This document shows positions 34,949-46,900 of a stretch of DNA of 64,000 nucleotides, in pieces. Under the pieces are notes generated by a model. It did not search any database, was not told the origin of the DNA, and saw nothing but the letters and a program-made list of their open reading frames with translations. Position numbers and translations under genes: made by a program. The stretch is from JASKKU01 sp964416905 (GTDB taxonomy: Archaea; Nanobdellota; Nanobdellia; Woesearchaeales; JASKKU01): the NCBI GenBank assembly GCA_964416905.1, contig CAYQFL010000002.1, positions 54,276 through 118,275 of the forward strand, given 5' to 3'. Numbering within the stretch: the stretch's first letter is position 1; each line of letters begins with the position of its first letter.

Positions 34949-37390
34949 CTATGAAACAACATTTAATTCAACACCGATGTGATATACAAGACTTTCTTTT
35001 TTAAGCTTGGTATCACTTATCTCGAAATTTTTAATGCCGAGCAGCTGCTTAATATTTCCCTTAATTTTCTGGAACATTTCCAAATACTTTTTGTTACCAA
35101 AGTAAAGTTTAATTGAAACATTTTCTTTAGATATATTTTTTAAAGATACTTTCTTCTCATGCAACAGTTTCCTTATTTCATGAATTAAATCTTTAAATAA
35201 TTCTCCAGAATCATAATCTTCAACTTTAGCAATTTTTAATTCCTTAGGCCATTCGCTTAGATGTATGCTTTCTTTCCCTTCTTTTGACGCGAATAACTGG
35301 GAATAGATTTCTTCTGTGATGTACGGCATGATTGGTGCGAATAGTTTTAGAATTGTTAAAAATGAATTATAGACCGTAAAAGCTATTGCTTTTGTGATCT
35401 CACTATCGTTCTCTAAAATATCCTTTTTTGCTAGTTCAAGATAAAGGTTAGCAAAGTCTTCAATAAAAAAGAGTTCAACATCTCTCCTAGCGTCTGAAAA
35501 TCTATAATCCTCAAAGTTTTTTGTAGAATTCTTAATAAGTTGATCTAATTTATAAAGCAGCCATTTGTCAATCGTTCTTAACTTTGGTATGCAATTAGTT
35601 TTTTCATAGTTTTTAATTATCTTTTTAACAACAATAGTAGCATTCCACAACTTGTTCATAACTTTTTTTGCTCTTCGCAAATATCTTTCATCAAGTACAA
35701 TGTCTTCTCCTAAATTCTTACAAGAAGCCCAATACCTTATAGCATCTGCACCATAGGAATTGATTAATTCTAAGACACCTTTAAAATTTCCTTTTGATAA
35801 AGATAATTTCTTTCCCTCTTCATCATTAACGAATCCATGAATCATCACTTCTTTCCAAGGTATACTGTTTTCATGTAAGTAACTCTTGACTAACGTATAA
35901 GTTAACCAAGTGTAAATTATATCGTGGCTTTGAACCCTTAAACTTAAAGGGAACATCTTCTTAAAGAAACCTTTGTCTTTTAACCAGTTAGTTATGACGA
36001 ATGGGTTTAATGAACTTGTAGCCCAGGTATCCATCACATCTTTTTCAGGAGAAATTTTTGTTGAGCCGCATCTTGGGCATTCTGTGTAGGGTGGTTTATC
36101 TATTGTCGGTTCTACGGGTAAATCTTGTTCTTTAGCTAAGATCACGTTACCGCAATCTTCACAATACCACACTGGAAAAGGAACCCCAAAATGTCTCTGT
36201 CTTGAAATGTTCCAATCCCATTCTAAGCTGTTAACCCATTTCTCAAATCTCTTCTTCATAAACATGGGATGCCATTTTATTTGATTGCCTAAATCAATTA
36301 GTTTATCCTTTAGTTCTAACGTTTTTACAAACCATTGTTTTTTACTACGATACTTTACTAAACTACCACATTCTTTGTGTGTTCTATTAATTATTTCGCC
36401 TTCACTAGTACTCTCGATAAGATTTAATGATTGTAATTTCTCAAGTATGGCATTTCTTGCATCAAAGACTGTCATTCCTTCAAATTCTCTAGCTAATGAA
36501 TTAAGTTTGTTTTGTTCATCTAAAATATTTTTTAGGGGTAAGTTGTGCGCAAGATATAACACCACATCAAAGTTATCAGCAAAGGTTGAACACATCTTTA
36601 CTCCTGTACCCCTCTTTGGACTAATTCTCTTATCAGTCAAAATAGGAACTTTGGTTTTGAATATCGGGACTTCAGCTTCTTTTCCAACATAATCTTTATA
36701 CCTTAGATCATTTGGGTTTACGAATAATGCGACACAGCCAGCTAGAAATTCTAACCGGCTTATAGATACAATCAAATCATCTTTATCATCAACTTTAAAT
36801 CGAACGTTGTAGAATGTTACCTTCTCAGTTAGATGATTGGTTTCCTTTTGCGAGACCGCTTTTTTACATGTGTCACACCAAAAAAACGGCGCTTCTTTTA
36901 GATAGACCTTGTCTTTCTTAAACAAATCAATAAAGGAATATTGAGACACTCTTCTGCTTTCTGAATCAATCGTTGAATAATATCTGTCCCAATCTGCAGA
37001 AATGCCTAAAGATATCCACTCGTTTTTGAGAATCTCTTCAAATTTGTGAGTCTCCTTTAAACATAATTCAATGAACTCCAACCTGTTCATTTCTTCAGCT
37101 TTTTTCCCAGTGGACTTTTCAACTAAAGCTTGTGTTGGTAACCCGTTGTCATCAAAACCAAAAGGGAAGAAAACATTGTAACCTAACATCCTCTTGAATC
37201 TTGCAACGAAGTCTAACTGTGTATAACCAAAAGAATGTCCTAAGTGCATCTTATCTATAACGGTAGGTGGTGGAGTATCTACAGAAAAAACTTCTTGATT
37301 TGTTGCTCCTTCTTTAAACCGATAAATCTTTCTTTCAAGCCATAGTTTTTTCCACTTTTCCTCAATCTCAAAAAAAGGATAGTTGTGCAT
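34949..37390 (-). CDS. valS: Valyl-tRNA synthetase
   Basis: The 813-residue class I synthetase charges tRNA-Val. The HIGH motif appears as MHLGHS near residue 47 in the ValS context FARFKRMLGYNVFFPFGFDDNGLPT, and KMSKS appears as KLSLSKG near 530. The editing domain (about 190-340) is present, and two zinc-binding CxxC pairs lie in CEDCGNVI and CPRCGSTK. The C-terminal helical anticodon-binding domain is complete, without the bacterial coiled-coil arm. The only tRNA-Val in the window is the CAC isoacceptor at 60733. Confidence 0.96.
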   Translation of the reverse strand: MHNYPFFEIEEKWKKLWLERKIYRFKEGATNQEVFSVDTPPPTVIDKMHLGHSFGYTQLDFVARFKRMLGYNVFFPFGFDDNGLPTQALVEKSTGKKAEEMNRLEFIELCLKETHKFEEILKNEWISLGISADWDRYYSTIDSESRRVSQYSFIDLFKKDKVYLKEAPFFWCDTCKKAVSQKETNHLTEKVTFYNVRFKVDDKDDLIVSISRLEFLAGCVALFVNPNDLRYKDYVGKEAEVPIFKTKVPILTDKRISPKRGTGVKMCSTFADNFDVVLYLAHNLPLKNILDEQNKLNSLAREFEGMTVFDARNAILEKLQSLNLIESTSEGEIINRTHKECGSLVKYRSKKQWFVKTLELKDKLIDLGNQIKWHPMFMKKRFEKWVNSLEWDWNISRQRHFGVPFPVWYCEDCGNVILAKEQDLPVEPTIDKPPYTECPRCGSTKISPEKDVMDTWATSSLNPFVITNWLKDKGFFKKMFPLSLRVQSHDIIYTWLTYTLVKSYLHENSIPWKEVMIHGFVNDEEGKKLSLSKGNFKGVLELINSYGADAIRYWASCKNLGEDIVLDERYLRRAKKVMNKLWNATIVVKKIIKNYEKTNCIPKLRTIDKWLLYKLDQLIKNSTKNFEDYRFSDARRDVELFFIEDFANLYLELAKKDILENDSEITKAIAFTVYNSFLTILKLFAPIMPYITEEIYSQLFASKEGKESIHLSEWPKELKIAKVEDYDSGELFKDLIHEIRKLLHEKKVSLKNISKENVSIKLYFGNKKYLEMFQKIKGNIKQLLGIKNFEISDTKLKKESLVYHIGVELNVVS

Positions 37391-37551
37391 TTTGTTTAAT
37401 AATTTTTAATTCTGTTTTATTGAATTATTGATATTTACAATCTTTTACTTGCTTCCTCTTTTTAAATCTATTTGCTTTCTAAATTAACTTTCAGCCAGCT
37501 TTCACTTTTGTTTTATTTAGTTTTTTATTTTTCAAGAATCTTTGAAACAAC

Positions 37552-37591
37552 TCTTTAATGGATACAAAAAATTATAAACCTCCATTAAAGA
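37552..37591 (+). promoter_or_regulatory. Perfect 11-bp inverted repeat around a TATA box (candidate operator)
   Basis: TCTTTAATGGA (37552-37562) and its exact reverse complement TCCATTAAAGA (37581-37591) flank the TATA box TTATAAAC (37572-37579). The ATG follows 10 nt later at 37602. The TATA centre is 27 nt before the ATG, so the transcript is probably leaderless and the right arm lies between TATA box and start. A dimeric repressor bound here would block TBP. It could also be a hairpin in DNA only, since the RNA would start after it. Confidence 0.6.
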
Positions 37592-37601
37592 ATATTTATC
37601 G

Positions 37602-40600
37602 ATGGGGGGTTTTGGATTTTTTGGTAGAAAGTCTTTGCCAGATTTGGATGAAGAAATAAACTTAGATGATGCTTCTTTAAAAGATGATAATGAATTACTT
37701 AATGAACTAAAACAAGAACTAGAACAACTTAAAGTGCATAATGAATCTAAACCAAAAACAACGAGGAAACACAAGACTGTAAAGTTAAAAGATTTTAAAT
37801 CGATAGTTGAAATAGAATACTTTCTAAAAGATATTGATGATGATTTTTTTAAAACCAATCGTGATACAATAAAAAAGAAAATTATTGACTTTATAGACAA
37901 AGTTTTACCTGAAACTGCTCTGTCTTTTGAAATATCTTTGATAGGTGAAAAAGATAAACTACTCGATAAAATTCATGTTATAAGAGAGGTCTATGGCGAT
38001 TTAACTCTAAAAGGTTCTCCAAAGAAATCTAAGGCTGTTAAAGATGATTCACAAGAATCACCAAAGCAATCAGTTGTTAATGATTCTGCTGTTGAAGATA
38101 CTAAGAAAGAAGCAACAAAAGAAGAAAAGACTGGCGCATTAACCTCAGAATCAGAGGAGCAAATGCGAGCGATACAAATTCTCAGGCTTGTAGAGCCAGA
38201 TAAAAGCATAAGGATTGGGGATGCTAAGGTTAGGTCTTTAGAAGAACTAAAGAATCTTGTAGAATCTTTGCCAGAGAAAGAGTTTAATTTGTTAATTTTG
38301 CCCCTCCATAAGAGAAAGAACATCTCTAAATGGATAGAACATGTTTTAGGCTATCCTGAATTGGCTGAGAAGCTGATGTTATGTGAAACAAGGGAGGAAA
38401 TTCAATCAGTTATGGGCGAGATGTATACTAGGATAAAGGACGTTATGCTTTATGGTAAATCCATTGAACCAGAAGAACATGAAGATTTAGATTTGTTAAA
38501 GGATCATGGTACTAAAAAAGATGCTGGAGAAGATAAACCTCAAGACATCTCGACTAAAGATTCAACCAAACAATCATTGACATTGTCTTCAACTAAAGAA
38601 GGTAAAGCAAAAAAAGATTCAAAAAAGAAAAAAGAGAAAACCAAAAAATCAAAGGATTTGAAATCTTGGTTCTCATCTAAGAGTTCTAAAGAGAATGCTA
38701 GTGATGAAGAAATAGATGAGGATGAAGAAATAGATGATTCAAACACAGGGTTTGAACAACAAACCAAGAAAAGTTTAACTCACATTCTTGATCAATTGCC
38801 TTTGTTGTCTGAAGAAGAATTCGCACAAAAGAAAGATGAGATCCTAAAAGCTCTCTATAAAAACAAGCTTTCTGAACAAGAACTCGCTATCTTCTTTAGC
38901 TGTTCTAATAAATCAGAATTTACTGATGCACTTGAAGAATATCTTTATTCAAAACCAGAATTCGAGAATCGATTGAAAGCTATAGATAAACAAGAGCTAA
39001 ACAAGATAATTAAGAAGATCAATATTGTTATAGGCGAACCTCTCGAGGATGTTGTTAAGGAAACTGTGTCTGAGACAGGAACAGTTTCTGAACAGGAGCC
39101 TAATAAAGCAGGTTTTAATGAAACAAAAACGCAGCTAGCTAAGGAAGAATCAGAGTCATCTTTAAGTTCCGAACCTCAAAAAACACGAACAGAGGAACTT
39201 ATCAAAAAAGCATTAGCTGATGAATCTAATCAAGATAATAGTTCTTTAATACAAGAAGATAAAAATCAAAGTTCTGAGCCTCCATTGACTCAAGAAATAC
39301 TTACTGAAGGATTTAGTCAACCCACAGATTCCTATAAAAAAGCAAGTTCAGAACAACTCAAAACTGATGATGATTTCTTTAATTATGTTTCTGAATTAAA
39401 ACAAGAATTAGAACAGATGAAACAGAAGAACAATAATCTTTTAACGTTGCCACCTCCAACTTTAGATGATAGGCATAAAATATCATCTGCTGAGAAAGGA
39501 TTGTTTGATTTGGTTAAACCTGAAGTAAATGAAGAAGCATTCTTAAATAATAAACCTATTACAAAAGAATCACAACCTTTAGCCAAACAGAGTATTGAAC
39601 AAAAGCAACAAAAGATACTTGATTTAGAACAACAACAGAAATCAACTATGTCAAGGTATGCTGATATAGAAAGAGAACTTTTGAAGAAAGAGCACGAAAT
39701 CCTTCAGAAGAAATTAGAATTATTAAAGAAACGTAGGGAAGAAGAAGAACGGAATCTAAACCTGCTCCTTGAGAATATCAAATTGCACGACAAAGTTCTT
39801 GCTGAGCTTTCTGAATCAAGCTCCAAACCAAAAATACAAAAATCTACTCCACAACAGACAATCAAAAACAGTCCAAGTGTTTCTACCACTATCGAAGAAC
39901 CCCAATCCTTTAAAGAATCAACTACAGACTTTAAATTAGAAGCATCTAATGAAAAACAAGATATCTTAGAATCCTTAAGCGCTTCACTTAAAGAATTCAG
40001 TTCTCAGTTAAATGAACTCCAACCTTCAGAACCTGCTTCTAAGGGAATTCAATACTCCAAGTCTTCTTTAAAAAATGTTCAAAACCCGCAGGTTATAGGA
40101 CAACAAGTAACGCAGCAAACTGAATCCAGGAACAAAGAGTTTAAAGAGATTAAAGCTGCAATTTCTAAAATAAAAGATTCATTACACCCATCAGACGAAA
40201 CTACTACTTCTGATACAAGTGCCTTCAAAAACAAAGAAATTAAACCAAAGATTAGCACTGTGATGGATAATATTGATGACTTCTCGTTAAATGATTTAAT
40301 TACAGTTGTTGATGAGTTTTTACTGAATGATTCTTTCAATGAAGCAAAGCAAATCATTGTAGAAGCAAAGAAACTTATCGGAAAACGTTCAAAGAAACAA
40401 ATGTCTGCAGAATTAAGAGAGCTTAAAGAGCTTGCAAAAAAGCTTAAGGATAACAACAATGAAGGAACTTCGATAGAAGATACTGATTCAAAATCAAGCA
40501 ACAATATTGGGTATGAAAATAAAAATACCGAGACTATACTTGAAAACACAAACAAGAAAACAGACGATGTGAATAAGGAAAGTAATATATCTGAAACCAA

Positions 40601-40784
40601 TAAAAATCACGATAATTCCAATGCACAAAAGACAGTTGCTAAGATTGATAGCAATCATTTCAACAAGCTCTTAGATTCTCTCGATGAACAGATTTCTAAT
40701 AATGATTTAGATGTCGCATATGAACTAATACAGGAAGCAAATCGTTCTTTAAAAGAAAACTTTCCGGATGCTCAGGACAACTAA
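37602..40784 (+). CDS. Large acidic coiled-coil protein of unknown function
   Basis: The 1060-residue protein has no signal peptide or membrane helix and is probably cytoplasmic. It starts with a glycine/phenylalanine patch MGGFGFFGRKS, then alternates charged disordered stretches (Ser, Lys, Glu, Asp; for example a KKKEKTKKSK tract near residue 345) with helical blocks. NELKQELEQLK near 40 recurs as SELKQELEQMK near 600, and two hairpin-like repeats end the chain (DDFSLNDLITVVDEFLLNDSFNEA near 895, SNHFNKLLDSLDEQ near 1020). No enzyme motif is visible. It lies just before the surface-protein operon and may be its cytoplasmic partner. Confidence 0.75.
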   Translation: MGGFGFFGRKSLPDLDEEINLDDASLKDDNELLNELKQELEQLKVHNESKPKTTRKHKTVKLKDFKSIVEIEYFLKDIDDDFFKTNRDTIKKKIIDFIDKVLPETALSFEISLIGEKDKLLDKIHVIREVYGDLTLKGSPKKSKAVKDDSQESPKQSVVNDSAVEDTKKEATKEEKTGALTSESEEQMRAIQILRLVEPDKSIRIGDAKVRSLEELKNLVESLPEKEFNLLILPLHKRKNISKWIEHVLGYPELAEKLMLCETREEIQSVMGEMYTRIKDVMLYGKSIEPEEHEDLDLLKDHGTKKDAGEDKPQDISTKDSTKQSLTLSSTKEGKAKKDSKKKKEKTKKSKDLKSWFSSKSSKENASDEEIDEDEEIDDSNTGFEQQTKKSLTHILDQLPLLSEEEFAQKKDEILKALYKNKLSEQELAIFFSCSNKSEFTDALEEYLYSKPEFENRLKAIDKQELNKIIKKINIVIGEPLEDVVKETVSETGTVSEQEPNKAGFNETKTQLAKEESESSLSSEPQKTRTEELIKKALADESNQDNSSLIQEDKNQSSEPPLTQEILTEGFSQPTDSYKKASSEQLKTDDDFFNYVSELKQELEQMKQKNNNLLTLPPPTLDDRHKISSAEKGLFDLVKPEVNEEAFLNNKPITKESQPLAKQSIEQKQQKILDLEQQQKSTMSRYADIERELLKKEHEILQKKLELLKKRREEEERNLNLLLENIKLHDKVLAELSESSSKPKIQKSTPQQTIKNSPSVSTTIEEPQSFKESTTDFKLEASNEKQDILESLSASLKEFSSQLNELQPSEPASKGIQYSKSSLKNVQNPQVIGQQVTQQTESRNKEFKEIKAAISKIKDSLHPSDETTTSDTSAFKNKEIKPKISTVMDNIDDFSLNDLITVVDEFLLNDSFNEAKQIIVEAKKLIGKRSKKQMSAELRELKELAKKLKDNNNEGTSIEDTDSKSSNNIGYENKNTETILENTNKKTDDVNKESNISETNKNHDNSNAQKTVAKIDSNHFNKLLDSLDEQISNNDLDVAYELIQEANRSLKENFPDAQDN

Positions 40785-40843
40785 ATCATCCTAAAAATTG
40801 TTTTATTTGAGAAAAATATTTAAAAAGAGCTTTGCAGTTTAGG

Positions 40844-40891
40844 AATAGGAATTGCTTATATGCGATTTTTTTGCTGAAAACCTTTCCTATT
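40844..40891 (+). promoter_or_regulatory. Upstream region of the surface operon with inverted repeat
   Basis: The space before the giant surface gene has TATA-like TATTTAAAA (40827-40835 region) and TTTAATTTTTAAAAG near 40890-40905. AATAGGAA (40844-40851) and TTCCTATT (40884-40891) form an 8-bp inverted repeat separated by 32 nt. The short arms make this weak evidence for an operator. Confidence 0.3.
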
Positions 40892-40921
40892 TAATTTTTA
40901 AAAGTCAGATGTGTGGTTGCT

Positions 40922-43900
40922 ATGAGCTCTAAGCGAATGAATCTACGAGAAAAAAAAGCCCGATTTTTTGCTGTTTTGCTATTTTTAGCACTGTTTTCTT
41001 TTTTAATACTTTTAACAGAAAGTCATTCAGTTTCTGCAGGTTGTTGCCTTAATCCTGATAGTGCATATTTGTGTAGTGATGCGTCTGTGAGTTCCTGTTG
41101 TGAAGAGGGCGATCTTGCTTGTGAAAATAATGAGTATACTGCTGATGATTGTAGTTCTTTACCCGAATGTGAAATTGTTTGCTGTTGTATTTATGATGGT
41201 TCTGAGGTTAAAAGTTCTGAAGTAACAGTAAACATTAGCTGTCAGGGGGAGAGTCATCCTCTGGAAGAGAAATCTTGTTCAGATGTCTGTGAAGATTATA
41301 GACCTCTACCTATTACCGAGGAATGTACTCTTGACTCAGAAAATCCAACAACTCCGCTTTCGCATTTAACTTACACTTTTGATTATTCAGGTTATCCTAG
41401 AAAAATAATTCTGGATTGGAGTGATGTCTGCAACAATGAGCTGGTGAGCTATAACATCTCTCGTGTTAATGTTGATACTGGTGTCGTGGAGTATTTAGAC
41501 AATGTTTTTGAGCCTCATTATGAAGACACAACCTTTAATTTTTCTATGACTTATGAATATGTTATAAATGCGACATACACGACAGGTCATACTTTTGAAA
41601 TACGCACAGGTGAAATTTATACGGGTGATATTGAGTGTTGGCTTCACCCTCCAGGCCAATTCTGTATTGATAGGTCATATTATCTGAGATATATGGGGTA
41701 TTTTGGCTATAGTGATGAAGTTGCTTTTATTGGGAATTTGTCAAATTTAATTGTTGGTCTTGATGGAAAGGAAGGTAATGGATTTTATTGCGATGGAAAC
41801 AACGAGCTTCAGCCCGCGGCAACTTGTGATTCCAATCATTTTTGTGTAAGACAAAGTGATGGTAAGGTTACTTGTTCACGAGGCGCAGAATGTGAAAGCT
41901 TTAATTATGATTTGGGTATAAATCCGGAAAGGGATTCTTGCCATGAACAAGCAGCATGTTATTTTGAGGAAGGCGTCGGCTTAACAGGTCTTTGCTTATC
42001 ATGTGAAGCCCCTTATTTGTTCAAAAGTTGTTACTCCTACAAATCACGTTATGCTTGTGAGCAGGATGAATGTGGATTTGCTCTTTCAGATGCCGGTTGC
42101 GAATGGATCTCAATTAATGATGAATTAGGCTTAGGAACTTGTATTGACCCTTCGAGTATACAATGTGGTGATTGTGAGCGGTTTACATCGAGTGTATACA
42201 CTAGCTGTAACGATCTATTTCACGATGACCCTCGATTCTCTGGCTGCGCGGTTTGTGGTTTAGTGAGCTCCTGTGCTAATTATACGCAAAAAGAATTGTG
42301 TATTGGAGAAAGTGGAAAAAGTGCGGAAATTGACCCAGAAACTCATGAGATAACACCAAGTGATGATTTTTGCGGACTTGGTGTTTGCGATTACGTTAAC
42401 GCTTTTGGTACTTGGAAATGTGTTAAAGACATTGATTTAAAGGACAATTATCCTGATTGTACATTTACGGATCCTATTAAGCAAGCCCAATGTGAATCTG
42501 ATATATACCCTCCAGAAATAAGATTGGTTCAATCCTTTTATCCAGACAATTTTGGACTTAAAGATTCTTTAGAGTTTGTAGTCTCAGATAAAAAGAACAT
42601 CTTTGGAGACTCCGTGTTTTTGATCCCTGGTCAGCAATTACCTGATAAGTATGCAATATATGTTTGTTCGGGTTCAAAATGTGATGATGACCATCTTTCG
42701 TGGACCAAATTTGAAGATAAAACAACAATCTCTGCTTGCGAGTTATATGAATCTAATGTTATAGATTTTAGTGATCCTGACACTCAAACTTTGAAGTATT
42801 TCATTAAGGATGCTGCAGGCAATGTAGGTGTTGTTAATTCCATAGATTTGAAAACAGATCCAACGAGAATTTGTACTCCTGGAGAGACTAGGCCTTGCCT
42901 CCTTCAAAACGGAGTTTGTAATGGCACTATACAGCATTGCGTTGAGGTTTGCGAGGGAGTTGGCTTTTATGATTTAGATTGTAATATCAGTGAATATAAC
43001 TCTACAGGAAAATACGAGATTGTTGAAACTACTCCTGACGGTTTAGATAATGATTGTGACGGTTTAATCGATGAAGACGTTGAAAAAGAATACTTGTGTA
43101 ACGGACTGGATGATGATCACGATGGTTTTGTTGATGAAGGTTGGCCAGATTTTGATAAAGACAACACCAATCAAATATGTGATTATTCACAATATGATTC
43201 AAAAATAATTGACGGTCAAACTTATCATTATTTTAAGATAAAATCAGACATAAAGCTTTCTGAATTAGGATACAGATATGATGCTAAGTATTGCGGTGCT
43301 GATTGCGTTGATTTAGATGTGGATAATGATGGAGTTGTTGACTTTACCTCTACAGGCGAGGTCGTAGATAAAGATAACAGGACAGTTATTGGCTGTATAG
43401 TTCACAAGACAGGTCAATCTGAACTGGGTTTAGCTATAGATTCTGATAATGATGGTGTTTGTGATGGATTGGACAAATGTCCTACCCTCAATCCTGAATG
43501 CGAAGTTAATGGTTATGATTATCCAAATAAAGATTTGATAGGTTGTCCAGTAGATTGTTTAGACAGTAGTTGTCTTGGAGATCCTTACTGTCAGGAACAG
43601 TGTGACTGTGCAACTTGTGAGGATTTCTATGGGACCACTTGCGATTATTCTAAATGCACTCAGGGTTGCGGTTGTTATTACCAGGAAAGTTCGGGATCGT
43701 GTTTGGATTGTTCAACAGTGCATTCCTGTGAATCATATCAAGATGCTAGGAGTTGCGGCTCTAATTCGTGTAACCTATTAGCGCAATGTGCCTGGGATGA
43801 TGACGAAGATAAGTGTTATACAGATAATGATGGTGATGGCTTACCAGACAGTAAAGACCCTTGCCCCTTTGATTCACAGAATGATTATGATAGTGATGGC

Positions 43901-46900
43901 TTCTGTTTTATGGAAGCAAACAAAGATTTGATCAATACTACAATCACTTTAGAAGGTAGAACTTTTGTTCTTAAAGGCGGTTTTGATTGTAATGATCGGG
44001 ATAAACACATTTATCCTAGGGAAAATTACAGTGAAGGTGCCAATTCTAAGTGCGACCTTAAGGATAACGATTGTGATGGTTTAGTTGATGAGAATTGCCC
44101 TTGCATTACTGACGATTTCAGAGCGTGTGGTAATCCGTTCCTTGATTATACTGAACTTTCTGTTTGTAAACAAGGAATTCAAAGGTGCATAAACGATACT
44201 TGGTCAGATGTTTGCTTTGATTTTGTTGGTCCTGAGGTTGAGAATGAAGCTGAAAAGAACCTTGAAGGGCTATATTGTGACGGTTTTGATAACGATTGTA
44301 ATGGTATAATTGATGATGAGTGCAGTTGTCTACCTGATCAAACCGTCCCTTGCGGGACCGATTTAGGCATATGCGAAAGAGGTTATAGGGAGTGTGGTGC
44401 AGATTTTAAATTTAAGTCTGTATGTGTTGATGCTATAGGGCCAGAGGAAGAAGTTTGTGGAGATTATTTGGATAACGATTGCGATGGTTCTGTTGATGAA
44501 GGTTGTCCTTGCGTAGAAGGAGAAACAATGCCCTGCCCGGATTCAACTTCTTTCGTTTTTAGTTTTGGCGGAACTTACAAGAGCGCTTGCAAATGGGGCG
44601 AGCAACAATGCATATCTGGAGTTTGGACCACTTGTTTGGGATTTGAAGGTCCTGAAGTTCTTGAAGAATCTTCAGATTTAAACCCATTATTGTGCGATTC
44701 TAAGGATAATGATTGTGACGGCTTAATCGACGAAACTTGTAGTTGTTTTAGTGATAGTGATTGCAGGACTAACTGCGGTTGGGGCGTTCAGATCTGCAAT
44801 AATGGAATTCTTTCAGATGTTTGTGAAGGTGTAACACAACCTTCTCAAGAGGTAGAAGGCGATGGCGACGAGGATTGCGATGGCTTAACTGATGAAGGAG
44901 TCCCTGAACATGTTTGTGACGGTGTAGATAATGATGATGATGGTTGGATTGATGATGGTTTTGATGATTGGGATAAGGATAATGACCCAAGGGTTTGTGA
45001 TTTCTCGAATCCTACAACTGTTAATGGGAAAAAGCGTTTTAAGACAAAAGACGGATTCTGGTGCGGAGCTGATTGTATTGATTTAGATATGGATAATGAT
45101 AATGTGTTAGATAACACTGATGAAGAACCGGCAACACATCTTGGCTGTAGAGTTAATAGTAACGGCGTCGCTATAGATTCTGATAATGATGGTGTCTGTG
45201 ATAGTTTAGACCAATGTGAAGAATTGTTGCCAGGATGCGAGGTTTATGGTTATGGTGAAGAGAACCCTGGTTGCCCTCTTAACTGCGCGGACCCAAGTTG
45301 TTTAAATTCAACCTACTGTAAATGTCCTTCGTGCGATGTCTGTGAAAATGCATTTAATATGCCGCAGGGCTGTGATTCATTGCATTGTTCATATTGTGAT
45401 TTCGGCAACTGTGCTTTATCTTATTCGGCAGGTACTCAGTTCTGCGACGATTGTGATTCTAAAGAATCTTGCGCGGACTATCTTAATCAACAAGATTGTG
45501 AAAAAAATCCTTGTTTAGATAACGTTTCTTGTGTGTGGAACGGTAGCTCATGTTTAACTGATTCAGATGGTGATGGCTTATCAGATAGTGAAGATCCTTG
45601 TCCTCAAGATGTAGGTAATGACAAGGACAATGATGGTTATTGTGAAAAGGTTGCAAACCAGAAATTCATTGATTCTGGCGAGTTGTTTGGTTCCAGAGAT
45701 TGTGATGATAATGACGATACAATTCATATTGGCTGTGGATGTGTTCTTGATTGGGATGGAGATGGTTATGGCGACAACTGTTATTGGGGTAATGATTGTA
45801 ATGATAGAGACCCTACAAGAAACACTCTTTGTGAAAACGGTTGTAAGAAAGATATGGACGGCGATGGTTATGGTTTAGGATGTGATCTAGGGCCTGATTG
45901 TGATGATTATGATGCATCTTTGACAACACAATGTACTTCCGAAGACTTGTGTTTTGATGGTGTGTTAGATGGTGAAGAAACAGATGTAGATTGTGGCGGC
46001 GTGTGTAATCCTTGTGATGCCGGAAAACAATGTAAGTATGGATCAGATTGTAAATCTGGTGTGTGTAATCGCGGTTTATGTTATGATGAGGAGCTTTGCA
46101 ATAATAATGAAAAAGACGAGTTTGAAGCAGACATAGATTGTGGCGGACCTTGCGAGCTCTGTGATAACGGAAAGTTTTGCACAAAAGATGACCACTGTAA
46201 ATCAAACAACTGTATTGATAACAAATGTGTTGATCCTAGCTGTGAAGATAATAAGAAAAATGGATATGAAACAGACGTAGACTGTGGTGGTAGAGATTGT
46301 GCGCCTTGCGAGACTGGAAAAAAATGTGACAAAGATACTGATTGCCGTTCACGCAATTGTGATTTAGATACTCATACCTGTGAAGGTTCTTCCAGCTCAG
46401 ATAAGGATCAAGATAGTGATGCTGATGGCATACCAGATTATTGGGAGGACCTGTATGATCTTGATAAGAACGATGCAAGTGATGCCCTGTTAGATTTTGA
46501 TGACGACGAATTATCTAATCTGGAAGAATATAAATTATCATTGAGGTATACAGGGCTAAACCCAAGAAATCCTGATACCGATGGTGATGGTTTTAGTGAT
46601 GGAAAAGAAATTGAGAGAGGCACTAATCCAGTGGTACCAAATAAAAGATCTCATTTGGGTTTGATTATAACATTAATTATCTTGGGAGCGTTAGCTACAT
46701 TATCTTACATCTTTCGTGATAAAATCCTGGATTTGCTTGACAAATATGGTATTATTGACAAAGTCTGGTATTTCCTTAAAAAGTATGGCATCATTGATTT
46801 TGTTTATAGAAAGATTTTAAAGAAGGAGCCTCCAGTTTATAATGCGATTCGTCATACAAAAGCACCAAAAGTTATACAAAAACAAGGTACTCAAAAAGTT

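Noticed and set aside
37391..37500. Possible valine leader peptide upstream of valS
   Set aside because: I read the minus strand before valS and found no short frame enriched in valine codons.
40860..40877. Tiny frame MRFFC upstream of the Cys-rich surface gene as a second leader peptide
   Set aside because: It has a single Cys codon and five codons in all, which is well within chance.
44769..45117. His-rich and Ser-rich frames antisense to the surface protein
   Set aside because: The His runs are the complement of the repeated Asp/Asn codons (GAT GGT, AAT GAT) of the metal-binding repeats.
43000..46650. Regularly spaced short repeats that might suggest a CRISPR array
   Set aside because: The repeats are imperfect, in frame and encode DNDCDG and DSDGDG motifs. 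There are no constant repeats with unique spacers.
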